The notes: generated by a model not told the origin, from the sequence alone. DNA of 64,000 nt from Ascaris suum (GCA_013433145.1 CM024185.1:1364001-1428000), one strand, 5' to 3'. Positions 51,897 through 64,000 are shown, numbered from the stretch's first letter. Made by a program: numbers and translations.

Positions 51897-54256
51897 AATT
51901 ATTTCTTAGAAATTATTTACTGGAATTATTTAGCAAAAAAAAAAAAACTAAAATTATTTATCAAAAATATGCATACAAATTTTTTCCCGATTCAGTTTTC
52001 AATTATATTTCATTTAAATGATAAAATTACATATCGTCTATTAAATTTAGCTGAGAAGTTTATCTCTATGCTAACAATTTTCATAGCAAAAGTAAGATAG
52101 TCGTTTAAATATTGCCGAATTCTTTTCTTTCATTCAATAATATATTAGGCTAAAAAATTTTAGCTACTGGCGATTTTCTGAAAATATAGTATGCAATGCA
52201 ATAAAACACCTATGTTTAACTAGCCAAGGTATAATTTATGATAAGCATGAATGCTGCCAACATTTTATGGTCTTCCATATTAGTCAAATACGTTTATTGA
52301 TGAATTTATTGATGCAAAGTTTTTTTTTTGCGGCCCTTAGAGCTTTAAAAATTGCAATGCAAGAACTAAAAATCCGCTAAAAAATTTGTTGCAACATGCT
52401 TAATTTAAATTAAACATCGTTCATATTCAGATGAAGTTTTTGCAATAGTCATTAGCTTAAAATATAAATAGTGAGCAATTTGCAATTCAGTTTCGAAAAT
52501 GTATCGTTTATTCAACATTGCTAAACGAAAATATGCAAAACGTTGACTCGACTTTTCACAAATAAATATCATTGCAATTGTGAATCATTTATGCAACATG
52601 CAAAACAATTGCAATTGCAAATATTCAAAGCACACTCTATTCATCGTCCATTTCTTTCTCTTTCTTTTTCTAAGCATCATAATTGATTATTTATTTCATT
52701 AATTTATATTAATTAACAAACTAACAAATTCAAATATTTATTGATAATGGATTATGCAAAATTATACTATATAAAGTAAAAATGCAATAGAAGTGATCAA
52801 TAGAAGTAATAATGGATTATGCAAAAAAGAAGTAGAAGTACGAAAAACTCAAAAATTTGATCAAATCGAAATATATTTTGCTCAAAAATAATTCGAAAAA
52901 ATGAGAATTAAACTCTCAATGCGATATTGAGTGAATTATTAAAGTTATGCATATATTTGCATTTGCAAGCATAAAACAATTTTAGCGTGTTCACTTCTAA
53001 ATTACATCCTTCGTTCAAAGCAACGAGTCCGGACCATGATCCATATTCCCCTATGCATTTCCTCCCCCCTCCTTCTTCCCATTCGGGAAATTTGTGTTAC
53101 CTGACGGCAAATATACACCTGATACACCTGTGTACAATTTAAAATAGAAAATAGGCGGATGTTGAGACGTTGTAAGAAGAAAAATGATATTTGATATGCG
53201 TAAAACGTATTGCTACATAAAGCGATACCGATATGAACACAAACATAAGCACCTGTAATATTTACCTACATCATGTTCGATACGCAAACGTTGCGGAAGA
53301 AATGCATACTTATAACAAATAGATCGCAGCCGTCATCCCACTCTCCATTCGCCTCTTTACCCCCTCCCCCCCCCCCACCCCCCGCCCATCAGAAACCCTA
53401 ATAAACGGTAGTCATAATATCTGTTACTAGCAAGAAAAGTTATAATATCTAATATAGCTTCCGTTATGGAAAATTTGCACCTAGATGGTTTTTTTTTTAA
53501 ATTTTAAGACGATACAATAGCAAAACATTTCCGGATAGAAATGGAACCACTGAATTACATAATTAAATTCAATAAGAGTGAAATAAATGCTGCCAGTTTC
53601 GGCAAGAAAATTAGACGAAATTCTCCTCAAAAAGAACGAAAAAAAAAAACGAATGAGATTAAATTCGTTCATTTTTGTTTAAATTCTTTAATTTAATTAT
53701 AGAACTCAATCTGATATTTGAAATATTCAAGAGCAATAAATTGAAAAGTTTCTCATCGAACAAATATTATATACAGAAAATTTCGTACTTTTTTCTTCGT
53801 ATATTTTTATTCACAAATTTTTAGCAAATTGATTGATATTGGCAATTATTTACATTTGCAATACATCTTATTTGTTTCCAATTTTGCGTACATGTGTCAA
53901 TGTTAGTCTCTCACTTAGTTTCACCTTAGAAATCATTGAAGCTAATATTACAAACTTTAGCAATCTAATATGCACAATCAGGTATCGTTTTGATTCATAA
54001 AACTTCAAAATGCAACTGTATTTTAAATTTCGATTTAATTATTTATCAATCAGGTGATAAACAGTAAACACGTGTATACGGTGTTCGATAAGTTAAAATA
54101 TGGATGCACTATGGCATGTACATTTTATTATTCATTCATATTTTATAAAATCGAATAGGCATTCATCATACAAGTGTTTCTAATATGCTTCTTCAATTAT
54201 TCCACTATTACAATTGCATTTTTCGAACATTTGGTTTTCCTCTTTTTTTTTTGAAG

Positions 54257-54373
54257 ATTATTGCATCGGAAGCGTTCAAATCGACGATTAATGTTATTGC
54301 ACGTCCAAAATTACCCGCATACAATAGAGTTCCCCGATTCCAGTCACTATCCATTAAATCAAAAAGTCTATGA
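54257..54373 (+). CDS. Candidate terminal exon, basic protein
   Basis: A long T tract and TTTGAAG precede 38 open codons and TGA. The product is basic (SEAFKSTINVIARPKLPA, then RVPRFQSLSIKSKSL). No upstream exon was identified and no family is recognised. Confidence 0.28.
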   Translation: MIASEAFKSTINVIARPKLPAYNRVPRFQSLSIKSKSL

Positions 54374-55794
54374 CCATATCTCTAAGACGGCTCTGCATTC
54401 ACAATCGTATAGTTTAGCTTAGCCTCTATTCAAATTTGTATGATAATTTCAAATTAAGAGGTTGACCTCAAGATTTCCCCTTCGATAGAATTTTGTTGCC
54501 ATTATATAGAGGCATTTCTTCGATAGATTGCGCGCATTATATAGAGGCATGCGCCGCGGCATTTCTGCGCCGCATTGTGAAGAACAATGCTGTAATTAGG
54601 CATTTATTGAGAAACGAATGCCACTATGCGTATCTACCGAACAGATTGCCAGCAAAGAGGAAGATGAGACATAGTTCAATGGACGTGGCATAATTAGATA
54701 GAAAAATATTCTCTTATCAAGTCCAAATAAATGACCATAAAACATGATTGCAAATAATGCATCCTCTTTCTCTAGATTTAGCCATACGAGAGTGCTTTCA
54801 TATGAGAATTGCATTTTATGCAAAACGTATCAATTATGCAAAGATCACTTAGATACTAATAATGTGGATAATAATATATGCAAAATAATCGGTTTGGAGA
54901 CGCCTATTATTGCGTTCTATATTCACATATTGCAAAGCTCACAAGGTGTTTGACTGATCAAGCCTAATCATGCGTATGCAATGTTAAACAATTATTTATG
55001 ATAGGGAATAAAGTTGATAGATTCAAATTTTTTGCTTTTTTTTTTGCAAAAATCTCAAATCGTACTTGTTGTTGACGCAAAATTCGCAATATTTTTGCAA
55101 CATGTATAAATTACCATTTCGAAAATATTCTTTCGAGATTACTACACTGTTTAAAGCGATAGAAAAATATTGCAATAGCAAAATTCTTTAAAAATTAGTT
55201 ATATAAAATGGAGATTCAAAAAAAAAAATTCTATTTTCTCCTCTATTCCAATGCAAATTCACTTAATTGTTGAAATACCCAAGTATGACATAGGCAATTA
55301 TAAGCTCAATTTACAATCGAGTTTCAATTGAACGCGTCGAAGAAGAAAACAAATCGAATTTTAACGCTTCGATGCATTTCTCAATTACAATTGAATGCAA
55401 TATTGCTTTGTGTATTTCTCATTGCATTCAAAATTTAAAATACATAAATACAATAATTTTCCCATTTTCAATGTGGAATTATTTATATCCATGATTTTAG
55501 TTGATAAATTTAATAATATTTATTTCATTGCTATGGAGATAAATTGTTTTTTTTTTGGAAAGTCATTCATAAATCGCTCATAATTTTTTCATTGTTTATA
55601 AAACGATTTTCAGCTTTATAAAATTGAATAATAAATGAGATTTCTAAAATGTAATAAATTAGTAAATTAAGGTAATGAATCAATTTTTTTAAATATTTTT
55701 TTAAAAAACTTTATACAATTAAAAAAAGATTTATTAATTTTAATATTAATTAATCATTTGCAATATTAATTCAATTTAAGTTACGAAATTATAA

Positions 55795-55874
55795 CCCAAA
55801 AATTTCGCAATAATAACCAAAATTTCGCAATAATAATTTTCGCAATAATAACCAAAATTTTGCAATAATAACCG
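55795..55874. repeat. Short tandem array of a TTCGCAATAATAACCAAAA unit
   Basis: Four near-identical copies of a 16-21 bp unit centred on TTCGCAATAATAA or TTTGCAATAATAA. One copy lacks ACCAAAA. Confidence 0.85.
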
Positions 55875-56752
55875 CCTTGAACAATAAATTTAACTAAGCA
55901 ATGACAGCAATAACGATTATGAGAGTGCAATTTGGAGTGCAATTTATAATTGCAAATGGAAATATTGCACACAAATAATTACATAGGCAATTATCACATC
56001 AATAGCTTCACTAAAGATAAAATTTATCGATTATAAATATTCTCAATTTTTGTCGAATTTCTTTTAGAATTTAATTTAAATAATATTCAAATTTAGAGTT
56101 TATTTTTTATCTATCATTTATTGGAAATTTTTCGTTAATAAACAATTTGTTAATTAAGTGATAAATGAAAAACAATTTAATTAAATGATAAAACTTCGTG
56201 GTGAAATCAGCTAATTGAATCATTTCATCAACTTTTTACATAATAAAAAAAAATGCCTCGTCCAATTTAAATTTGAGTATTTCACATATTTATTTAAATA
56301 GTATTTAAATAATTTAAATACATAAATTGTATTTAAATTATTTCAGTATACGAATACTTAAAATTCGTATTTCAATATTTAGTTATTCCAGTACTTTTAT
56401 TTTTATGAACTGATTTGAGTAGCGGCTTCGATTTAAAGTAAAGAATTCCGTTAATGAGTGAATACATTCGACTTGACTGCACTTAGAACATACAAACTTT
56501 GAATGCCAATTTACATACGGCGGTAATCCTTTAGCTATAGTTGGTTTTGGTTCAGTTAATCTTCAGTAAAACTTATGCACATCCCGAATGTTGTGTAATT
56601 TCAGTAATTCAGACAGTAAACTATTTTGTAGTGGGCAGTAAATGTGATGTTCTAAGCATCTGGGGTAGGAAGGAGGTAGAAGGAAAGGAAGGGCAGTAAA
56701 CTCGAGTAACTCCCTTTGAAGGTATAAGCTGAAAAACTTGTCTTATCACTGA

Positions 56753-57184
56753 ACTATATTCGAGGTGGATAGAAAGAAGGACGAAGATGAATCGAAGATT
56801 TATGCAAATTTATTACTGAGAAAGTTTCCGGCCCCAAATCCCAAAAATCTCCCAAAATCGAAACGAAATTATCGCAAAATTCACCACATATTCGCCTCAA
56901 TTAACGAGGAATCCTTTTCTTATCCTTTGATACTCTCAATATTGGTAATTCAATCGAAATTAAAATGGCTAAAGAATTTATTCAAATTAAAAGATAAATT
57001 TAAATGCGTCGACTTGTTTAATTCATTTGGGAGATTTTTAATGAGTTATTCACTTTCCAAAAAAAAAAATCATCACAGTAATGCAAATGATAGAAAATCC
57101 TATTTATTCTCCTCAACATTACTGCGTTTTATATCTAAGCGGTTTAGTAAAATTACATTTGTAAAGCGCATTATGGCAAAATAA
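56753..57184 (+). CDS. Long open exon without ATG, basic unknown protein
   Basis: 143 codons are open from just after TGA (56750-56752) to TAA (57182-57184), the longest non-repetitive frame in the window and unlikely by chance at this base composition. No ATG lies near the 5' end; the first useful codon is GTG at 56765, so this is probably a terminal exon. The acceptor is unclear (ATATTCGAG). The translation begins acidic (DRKKDEDESKIYANL), then becomes basic and Ser/Lys/Phe-rich (KLKWLKNLFKLKDKFK, then LFSSTLLRFISKRFSK). An internal donor-like GTAATT lies at 56945. No domain is recognised. Confidence 0.42.
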   Translation, partial: TIFEVDRKKDEDESKIYANLLLRKFPAPNPKNLPKSKRNYRKIHHIFASINEESFSYPLILSILVIQSKLKWLKNLFKLKDKFKCVDLFNSFGRFLMSYSLSKKKNHHSNANDRKSYLFSSTLLRFISKRFSKITFVKRIMAK

Positions 57185-59582
57185 TGCCTGTAAACGCGTA
57201 GCTGTTTGTCTTCTCTCTATCTCTCTAGTAGGTATGATTCAGGAATCATTCAAGCTAAATTTATAAAATTCGACAGGTATAATGCATATATTAGAACGCT
57301 CTCATATAACACATTTCAGGTGGATCCAATCCAGCAAATCCTGAGATGAGTTATAAGCACTATATCGATAGAATTTCCTTATATTTTAATACGAAATTTT
57401 CATTTTATATGAATACAGCCTTGAAAAAAAAAAGGTTTTTTTGGAGAGTTTGTTGAAGCCGCTTAAATCATTTAAACTATAGATGCAATTTTGCATGAAA
57501 TTTTATTATTTAGATTTATGTATATTTATGACGATGTTGCATGAAATTATTTAAACGATTTGATTTATTAAACCTTTACGATGTCTATTGTATAATTTCC
57601 TTTGGCGAGCTTCTCTTTATGTCTCACTTTTTACCTCTTTAATTTATTCGAATAATATTGTGTTAAAAAATTCAATCGTGTCAATTATCATCCAAAAATT
57701 ATTCCAAAATTTCAAAATCTATAGTCTCATAATATCCGTCCAATTGTTTAGTGAAATTTTACCTTTTATCTTAAGCTCAAAATCTAAATCCACCAGAAGA
57801 AGTTCAAGTTGGTGCTTTAAAAAAAGTTTACATTAAAATGCGGATTAAATTCATGAAAAGGTTTATTTTCAAAGGAATACAATGCCGCTATATAATATAC
57901 GATTTGATCAATTATAAGCTATATACGATCAACCAAAAACGTACACAAATGAATCAGATTTCATCATAAATGAATAATTCATTGTGTAATTTGCATTAAA
58001 AGCATCGAAAAACGTTCTTCGAGAATAATTTCGACAAAAAAAAAAGTGTATAGAATATGGTGAACACAACAAATTGTCTCATCGATTGAGGGAGAAATTG
58101 CATAGCGTCATTGAGAATGAGTCAATTTCAATGCAAATGCAAATACGAAACCCGCACAACAAGATTAGCATTTGACATCAACTTACACAATGCGGTTTTA
58201 TTGATGCTTGATGAGGTTCTATGAGCAACGATTTGTTGCAGCGATTTCGTAACGACTAGAAAATTACACTTGCCTATCAACATTATAAATCCTCAATCAT
58301 TTTTCAGCAAAATTTGCATATTTGCGTTCCTTATTTAACGATTATTTCCATTTAATTATTATTTAATTTAAACTTTTATCGATGTTGTAAATACTGGTTA
58401 TTTGTATGCATAGTTTAACATGACGCGTATTTTCGTCAACAATAACTAGTACATTAATATACTAATTTGGCCACTTATGACCGACATTTGGCCAAATATG
58501 ACTCACCAATCCTATGGGACGTTTGCCCACTTGCAACCGATATTACGCTTGCGAGAAAGATTGCTCGATTAGCGTTGTATTTCTTTTAGCAATAAAGGAA
58601 AGAAGACGACCAACAATAGCCAATGTTTAGATCATTGTCAATTTAAGCTTATTTTTGCTCTGATGGGTTCGACAGTGGAAAATGACCCAAGGGGCACGAA
58701 GAAGCGGTAATTCATGAACACTCCTTTTACTTCATACTCTTTATCGGTTCTAATTTAATTTTTTATTGTCCACCCTTAAGGATTTCTTCGTAGTAAATTT
58801 CTTATAATTTAAAGAATAAAAAATACACTCTATTCAAATATTCACTTCCCTTAACGATAAAGAATTATTTTTTATTTTTATTAATAATAAAAATAAAAAT
58901 TAAATGAATCATTTCTACTAGATAATGCTCAATAAAATATGAAAAAACTCTAATGTTGAAATATTTATTGCAATTTTTTTTTCCTCAGAAGTTGTAATTT
59001 TATCGAAGAGAAATGATTGAGGCAAATTCAAATATATAGTGAAATATTGAGCGGCCAAATCCTATGGGACGTTTAAATCTCAAGTGAAAAAAAAAAGATG
59101 ATTGCAAATAGAGATTCTTTTTGCATTTATGTATCTAACATTCGAATCGGTATTTCTAGATAGAAGAGGATTGTTTGCTTGTGGAAAAAAAACTGATGAA
59201 TTGGAACACTCTCGAAAGCTTTACTCAGAATATCCAAACGGCTCGGACATATATAAAATCTCTTTCTTTATCTCAAACCCTCTCCCCTCCCCCTCCACCC
59301 AACGAATTATAAATGAGCACCCAATTATAAAATCTTTTCCTTTATCTTGATCATTCCCCCTTCCCATAATTACAAAAAATTAGCGAACATTAAGATAAAG
59401 CAATTTTAAAAAACAGTGTAACTAAAAGAAAAGTTTTGAGATTTTCAAATTTCATCTTAATAATCTGCATCTAAGTAAAAGTATATTACATAAATGTAAC
59501 GTTTGCAGTAAAGAAATTAAACGAACCTTTTAACCAAAGACATATGAGCGATTCACAGGCAATGAGGTTCACTAATGGGCAG
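57185..59582. other. AT-rich intergenic DNA
   Basis: An open plus frame at 57588-57836 (83 codons, hydrophobic) and one at about 59156-59350 lack support. A TTTCAG at 57315-57320 is followed by a 39-codon frame starting GSNPANPEM. AATCCTATGGGACGTTT is duplicated exactly at 58508 and 59058. Confidence 0.35.
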
Positions 59583-59652
59583 TGAATTGGTACTTGTTCA
59601 ATATATGCACGTCCGTGATGTGCCTCGTTTGATTCTCAATAAAGGCACGCCG
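59583..59652 (+). CDS. Candidate 70-bp exon, unknown protein
   Basis: GGGCAG and the donor GTTAAG bracket 23 codons with a protein-like reading (ELVLVQYMHVRDVPRLIL). GC is raised. The acceptor lacks a pyrimidine tract. It could pair with the open frame at 59782-59994, but no in-frame junction was established. Confidence 0.22.
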
Positions 59653-59781
59653 GTTAAGTGAAAGCACTTCCGATTCAGATGCACCACAATGGGAAGTAAT
59701 GAAGAGGCATCAGATTTTAAGTGAATAAGATTGGAATAGGTGGGGAGGAGAAGGAGTATAAGGAAGCACCCGGAAAGGTGA

Positions 59782-59994
59782 AGGGGACGGGAGGAGAGAA
59801 ATGGCCCACGGAAAAGCGTAAATGCGGACAAATGGGCGGATCACGATAACAAGCTCTGGTGGGCAAAAAGCGTGAAAACGTTATGGAGGCGTTGCCAGCA
59901 GTATGACAACATACGCCAAATTCAGCTCCGTAACGATGTGCTCTTTCTTATAATGTGCATCGACGTGAATCAATCAAGAGCACCCTTGAAATGA
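59782..59994 (+). CDS. Candidate exon, Trp/Arg-rich unknown protein
   Basis: 70 codons are open from after TGA (59779-59781) to TGA (59992-59994), without ATG at the start. The translation (NADKWADHDNKLWWAK, then LWRRCQQYDNIRQIQLR, then LFLIMCIDVNQ) is protein-like in DNA richer in GC than the flanks, except for its purine-rich first 10 codons. A minus-strand frame (59598-59831) overlaps part of it. Not recognised. Confidence 0.27.
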   Translation, partial: RGREERNGPRKSVNADKWADHDNKLWWAKSVKTLWRRCQQYDNIRQIQLRNDVLFLIMCIDVNQSRAPLK

Positions 59995-62900
59995 ATAAAA
60001 ATTACCACCTCAGACTTACTTCTTAAGCACGACCTGAAGTTTATTTTTAAAGTGCAACTTGATGTCGATATTGTCATTTTGAAAAACGACCTATTGGAGA
60101 AGATATTCATTGTGTACTATTAGAAGCTTAACTATACAATTTCCTTCATGATCATATTCTATGAAATCGTGCAGATAGCAGCAACGAAAAAAAAAAGGTT
60201 TTCTTTAAAAAAAAAAAAGAAAAGAAAATATAATTAATAAAATGAGAGAATGAATGAGATAATTATGATTATTTATTATCGAATAAAATCACATCATTAG
60301 GTTGAGAAAAAGAAAGAAAATCAAATGAATTTTCTCTCTTTCAAAGAAAAATATAAAAATTCGAATGGGATTCCCCATTGTTTTAGTGATTCAAAAAAAA
60401 AAAACGAAGTGGTAAAATTTAATAAAGATAGTGTAAACTCTCCGCTTGAAAAAATACTCTTGTGAACTTTTTTTTTGAAATCCTCCAATCTTTATTTTTG
60501 TGATGGTCCTGCAATTAGATATTTTTGTAATGCAAATTTTTTGAATTGTCGATCGATTCGCTCTGTATGCATGAATGTGCTTTTTTTTTGTTTCTATATC
60601 TGTTGTTTGTCTTTACTAAATGTTTGTTCTATTGCGCTCCAATAGGGACTCCAGTATGGAAATGCGAAAGCCTATTCCTAAAATTCTTTGAGAATGAGGG
60701 GGGGGGGGGGGGGTTGGTTGAGATGGGAGGAAGAAGGAAGGCAGGGAAGGAAGGTGGGATGAGGGAGTAAGTAACTATCTCTCATGCCAAACTCACCGAT
60801 TGACTGAAAATCATCGACATATTTCAGCAAAAATTTATGAAACGAATTGCTTTTTTCAGCGTAAACTATCAAAAAATGAATAGATGCCAACCACTTCGGA
60901 TCCCTCATCGTTTGAAAAAAAAAATTTTCAACCAACTATATTGGAATGCATTCATGTGGAATAATTGAAACGAGAAAATCAAGTGGAACAGAGATTGGAT
61001 TGTGAATAATAAATGCAGTAAAAAAAAAAAAAAACGTCGAAAATTATGCACAATAAAATTGCTCTAAACAATCGGAAACTTTCAACGAACATGATGGATT
61101 GATCTTTTTTTTTTATTCTAGGCAATTGCTCTGGGCAAAGAAGCTGTTTAGCCATGAAGCTTTTCATGATTTAATTTGAGAGGATAATATGATTAGAATA
61201 TTTCAATCTACAGTCATGATAATATTTATTTTTTATTCAATGCCGAAAAAAAAATAGCATGTAGATGTGCTGAAATATTTCACAGCAATTTATTTTTCCT
61301 CATATTTTGCTAGAGATAATTTTATTGCTATAAAAGTATAGAAGTAAAGAATGTTACTGACTTTCATAAAAAAATAAACGCCACGTAAAACCAATTTTTT
61401 TTTTTTTCAAAGAAGAATGAATAAATGCGTTTGTTTTTGTTTTTAAATGCAAGTTTTTTTTTATTAATCATAACAAAGTTTGTCCATCACATTTTTCTTA
61501 GCCAACTTCCAAGTTATATAAAAATAAAACTTGGTGAATAAAACCCATAATTTGAAAGGTAAATCATATTATGTTATATAAATAAGTTACATTAGGTTTA
61601 CTTACAAGTTACCTACAGGTTGCACTATTTCAATCTTATCAGTTTATCATTCCATAAGTTATAATAGGTTATCAGCTGATAAAAAAGATTTTCTTTGCTA
61701 TTATCGTTGACTCAAACAGAGTTTCCCCAACACTCAATTCTGTATGTTTAGCAATTGATTAATCAGTAAAAGCTTATCAGATGCTAAACCATAGTGATAG
61801 CTTTAAGGGAGGCGTATCTAGTTACTCTTATCAGAGTAACCTTGTCTAATATAAAGAAAATCCGCTTATGTAATTATTCAGCGTATAAATTACTATTGGT
61901 TTATAATTATATAAGAAAAAATTTCATAATAATAGTTATGAACTTTTGAATGTATGTATTTGATTCTAAGAAGAATTTACACGATAAATCTATCCTTATC
62001 AATCCTTAGAAGCTTATCACTTCATCACAGAGAGCGTTTAGCCTTTGCTATCTTCACTTATCAGTTTTCTTTTAAAAGGCAAAAATAATTTCTCGCGAAT
62101 CTGTTTTTTTGTTTGCTTTGTCTCGACTGTTGTACATTTATGAATATGAGCTTATAAATGCAATAACGCACACAGCCTTAGTGCCATCAAGCAATCCTTC
62201 CCTAGACCCAAAGAAGTAGAAGAGAGGGGGAAAAGGGGAGCGGAAGGACAAGGCTTCGTATCAGAAACGTCCTGTTCCTTCCCTCCAACATTGGAATATC
62301 TGAAACGAGGTGAAATATTGTCATTTTTTTTCCATAGTTCCATCATCATTTTCCTCAACTTGCAGAACTTATGTTGCAATTTTCGGCCTCTTCTTTATAA
62401 GCAGTGTGTGGTGAGGAAGAAATATTTCGGCGAGGGATTTGGAATCGTAAGTGCCAGCTGCCTTCGTTTTATGACCATGATGAAGGCAAGCAAGTCGAGA
62501 GTGTGTCGAGCAGGTGGTAATACAACGCTGCAAGGTTCAGCACCATCATCTCTACATAAGATTAGCAACGATTCCCACAATTCGAGACTAATCGCTCGTG
62601 AAGCCCATATAGTAACAGATCGATGACTTTCTTATGTTCAATGCCAATTATGCTAATAATACCCCTTCAAAAGAACTTCCGGATAATAAAGAAGGAATAT
62701 CAAAGCTTCTTTAGTAATTTTTATATTAGTATTTAGTAATCAAATTTTTTAAAGTATTTCTTTGTATAGATAAACCTTGTAGCATTTTATTTTATTCTCT
62801 TAGTGGGATATCAATAAATTTGCGGCATCATCCAACTTATCAATGCAAAATAATGAAATCATTGAAAAAAAAAAGAATTTAATAAACCATTTGTAATTGT

Positions 62901-63354
62901 AATATACAATATTGAATTATATCAAAATATCTCTTATCAAGAATTTTTGATAAGTGATAAGATGAATATGCAGAAGAGATAATGATAAATGAAAAAGAAC
63001 TATTAAATTGAACGATCAATTGCCTCAAATATAGGCAATTTTAAATTTACATTAAAATATTTGTAATTGATTTTTAAGAAAAGAAAAAAAAATCTTTTGA
63101 AATAATGCGATAACGCTGCAAATCGATCTTATGTATCATTATTTCACGTAATAAATGCTGATCAGTCATCGATCTAATTCACTAGCTTATGCATAGGCGG
63201 TCATCCTCCTGTTAGATTATATCGTCTAAATGTCGTTGCGCTTACGTTTGAATGGTTTCCGGATTGAAAATAAATACGATTGCTCCCCTAGCCTTTCCCG
63301 CTTTCCTTTCCGACCGAATTCTGGAGTCTGCAGGATACTACCTCAATATTTTAG
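59995..63354. other. Intergenic DNA with GATA-site cluster and poly-G run
   Basis: A 16-nt G run lies at 60698-60713 followed by a purine tract to about 60770. A GATA-site cluster covers 61635-62064. From 62291 to 62626 a plus frame of 111 codons is open, with a 42-bp segment bounded by AAGCAG and GTAAGT at about 62402-62443, but no gene model could be closed. Confidence 0.35.
61635..62064. promoter_or_regulatory. Cluster of GATA (TTATCA/TGATAA) sites with a palindromic GATA/E-box site
   Basis: CTTATCA at about 61635, 61773, 61827, 61995, 62013 and 62058, plus the perfect palindrome TTATCAGCTGATAA at 61669-61682 (two GATA sites around CAGCTG). GTTACTCTTATCAGAGTAAC (61821-61840) is itself a perfect 7-bp-arm inverted repeat around TTATCA. 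The motif matches the nematode gut GATA-factor site. The target gene is unknown and could be the candidate coding sequence at 62.3-63.6 kb. Confidence 0.42.
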
Positions 63355-63491
63355 AAGGCACATCATGATAAATTTCCGGATGACCATCCAGGAGTGGCAC
63401 GGAAAAAATCCGAAATTTCGAAAAAAAACCTCCTATTTCGCCTCTTCGCTTTAAATAGAACATGCGGAATGTGTGTGCAATCCAATTTCAG

Positions 63492-63613
63492 TATGTGGCA
63501 ATTACTACGCTTTCTTTCTGAGCAATCAAAATGCATTGCGCGTTGATTTTTTACTAAAGACATTGCCGCATATTCCTCACGAGCATCTCTTAACCGGAAA
63601 AGGTGTTCTTTAA
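63492..63613 (+). CDS. Candidate terminal exon, unknown protein
   Basis: The acceptor CCAATTTCAG is followed by 2 nt, 39 codons and TAA. The translation (CGNYYAFFLSNQNALRVDF, then LLKTLPHIPHEHLLTGKG) looks like ordinary globular protein sequence. A second plus frame, beginning right after another acceptor (TATTTTAG, 63355) and ending at 63546, overlaps it and is also protein-like (HHDKFPDDHPGVARKKSE), so only one of the two can be right. Upstream exons were not resolved. Confidence 0.33.
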
Positions 63614-64000
63614 AGTCAACTCAGGTGAAGTCCAAGCATCTTTCCTCTTCTCCCCTTTCTCTCTCTTCTCATAACTGCTTAGGCTGCTATTTTATTTCTT
63701 GAAATTCGACTGTTTCTTAGCCTCCCTCCAAATGGCGAAGCTAAAGAGTTGAGGGAACCGCATATGTGATTGAAACTACCAGGTGAACAGATAGATGTGC
63801 ACATATAAACACATCTGTGTACACTTAGTCAAAATGCACGTTTTATCAATGTAGTCTTTTATTAAGGCGCATATTTATAGACTATAAAATAAAAAATGAG
63901 CAAGCGAAAAAAGAAATCAGTCTTTATTTACTAGACATAATTTTTAATGCAAAATAGACGGTAATCAGCCGATATTGAGCGCTAATGCAATAATAATGAG
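63614..64000. other. Intergenic DNA to the window edge
   Basis: A CT-rich patch lies at 63640-63670, and the rest is AT-rich. No frame or RNA gene is supported. Confidence 0.4.

Noticed and set aside
54596..54823. Minus-strand 75-codon frame and the overlapping plus-strand 66-codon frame
   Set aside because: Opposite-strand frames over the same DNA with no splice signals. The plus frame includes a 15-bp internal duplication.
59156..59350. Faint resemblance to nematode transthyretin-like proteins (FACGKK, then KLYSE)
   Set aside because: The similarity is a few residues only, no donor follows, and the frame decays into low complexity. It is not enough to name.

Overview
The window looks like AT-rich nuclear DNA of a nematode. 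The evidence is short exons with GT..AG introns of 60 bp to over 2 kb, pyrimidine-TTTCAG type acceptors a few bases 5' of several start codons (where a trans-spliced leader would join), clusters of TGATAA sites like those of nematode gut promoters, and very long (TA)n tracts. A spirurid or filarial-like worm is a guess. No leader RNA gene, mitochondrial DNA, rRNA or complete mobile element was recognised, and no tRNA was found by eye.

Two genes can be assembled exon by exon with matching phases and named with confidence, both on the minus strand. At 10.3-17.3 kb, eight exons encode a 447-residue KLHDC2 orthologue, the CUL2 E3 ligase receptor for proteins ending in Gly-Gly. The residues that form the degron pocket in human KLHDC2 are conserved, as are BC-box-like and Cul2-box-like motifs at the C terminus. 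At 39.2-44.2 kb, four exons encode a 184-residue TPRKB/Cgi121 orthologue, the KEOPS subunit that binds the Bud32/PRPK kinase in tRNA t6A synthesis. A 119-residue two-exon reading frame of unknown function ends about 0.33 kb upstream of TPRKB on the same strand, so the two could form an operon.

Two further plus-strand genes are assembled by splice-phase logic but not recognised. One, at 20.0-23.5 kb, has 4 exons and 200 residues, is cysteine-rich and carries a signal peptide. The other, at 25.4-29.4 kb, has 3 exons and 111 residues. A cluster of four TGATAA sites lies between them. Weaker coding-like exons occur at 3.4, 6.35, 8.3, 9.5, 18.4, 32.9, 34.8-35.5, 36.0-36.8, 43.4, 54.3, 56.8, 59.6-60.0 and 63.4-63.6 kb. 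Each has an open frame plus at least one plausible splice or start signal, but no recognised family.

The rest is introns and AT-rich intergenic DNA. It holds six (TA)n arrays of about 110-215 bp, degenerate tetranucleotide and TAAA arrays, poly-G/poly-C runs up to 20 bp, a perfect 29-bp-arm inverted repeat, and GATA-site clusters. The proteins named have unrelated cellular roles (C-degron proteolysis and tRNA modification), and nothing in the window shows them working together. I did not find a convincing new multi-gene system.
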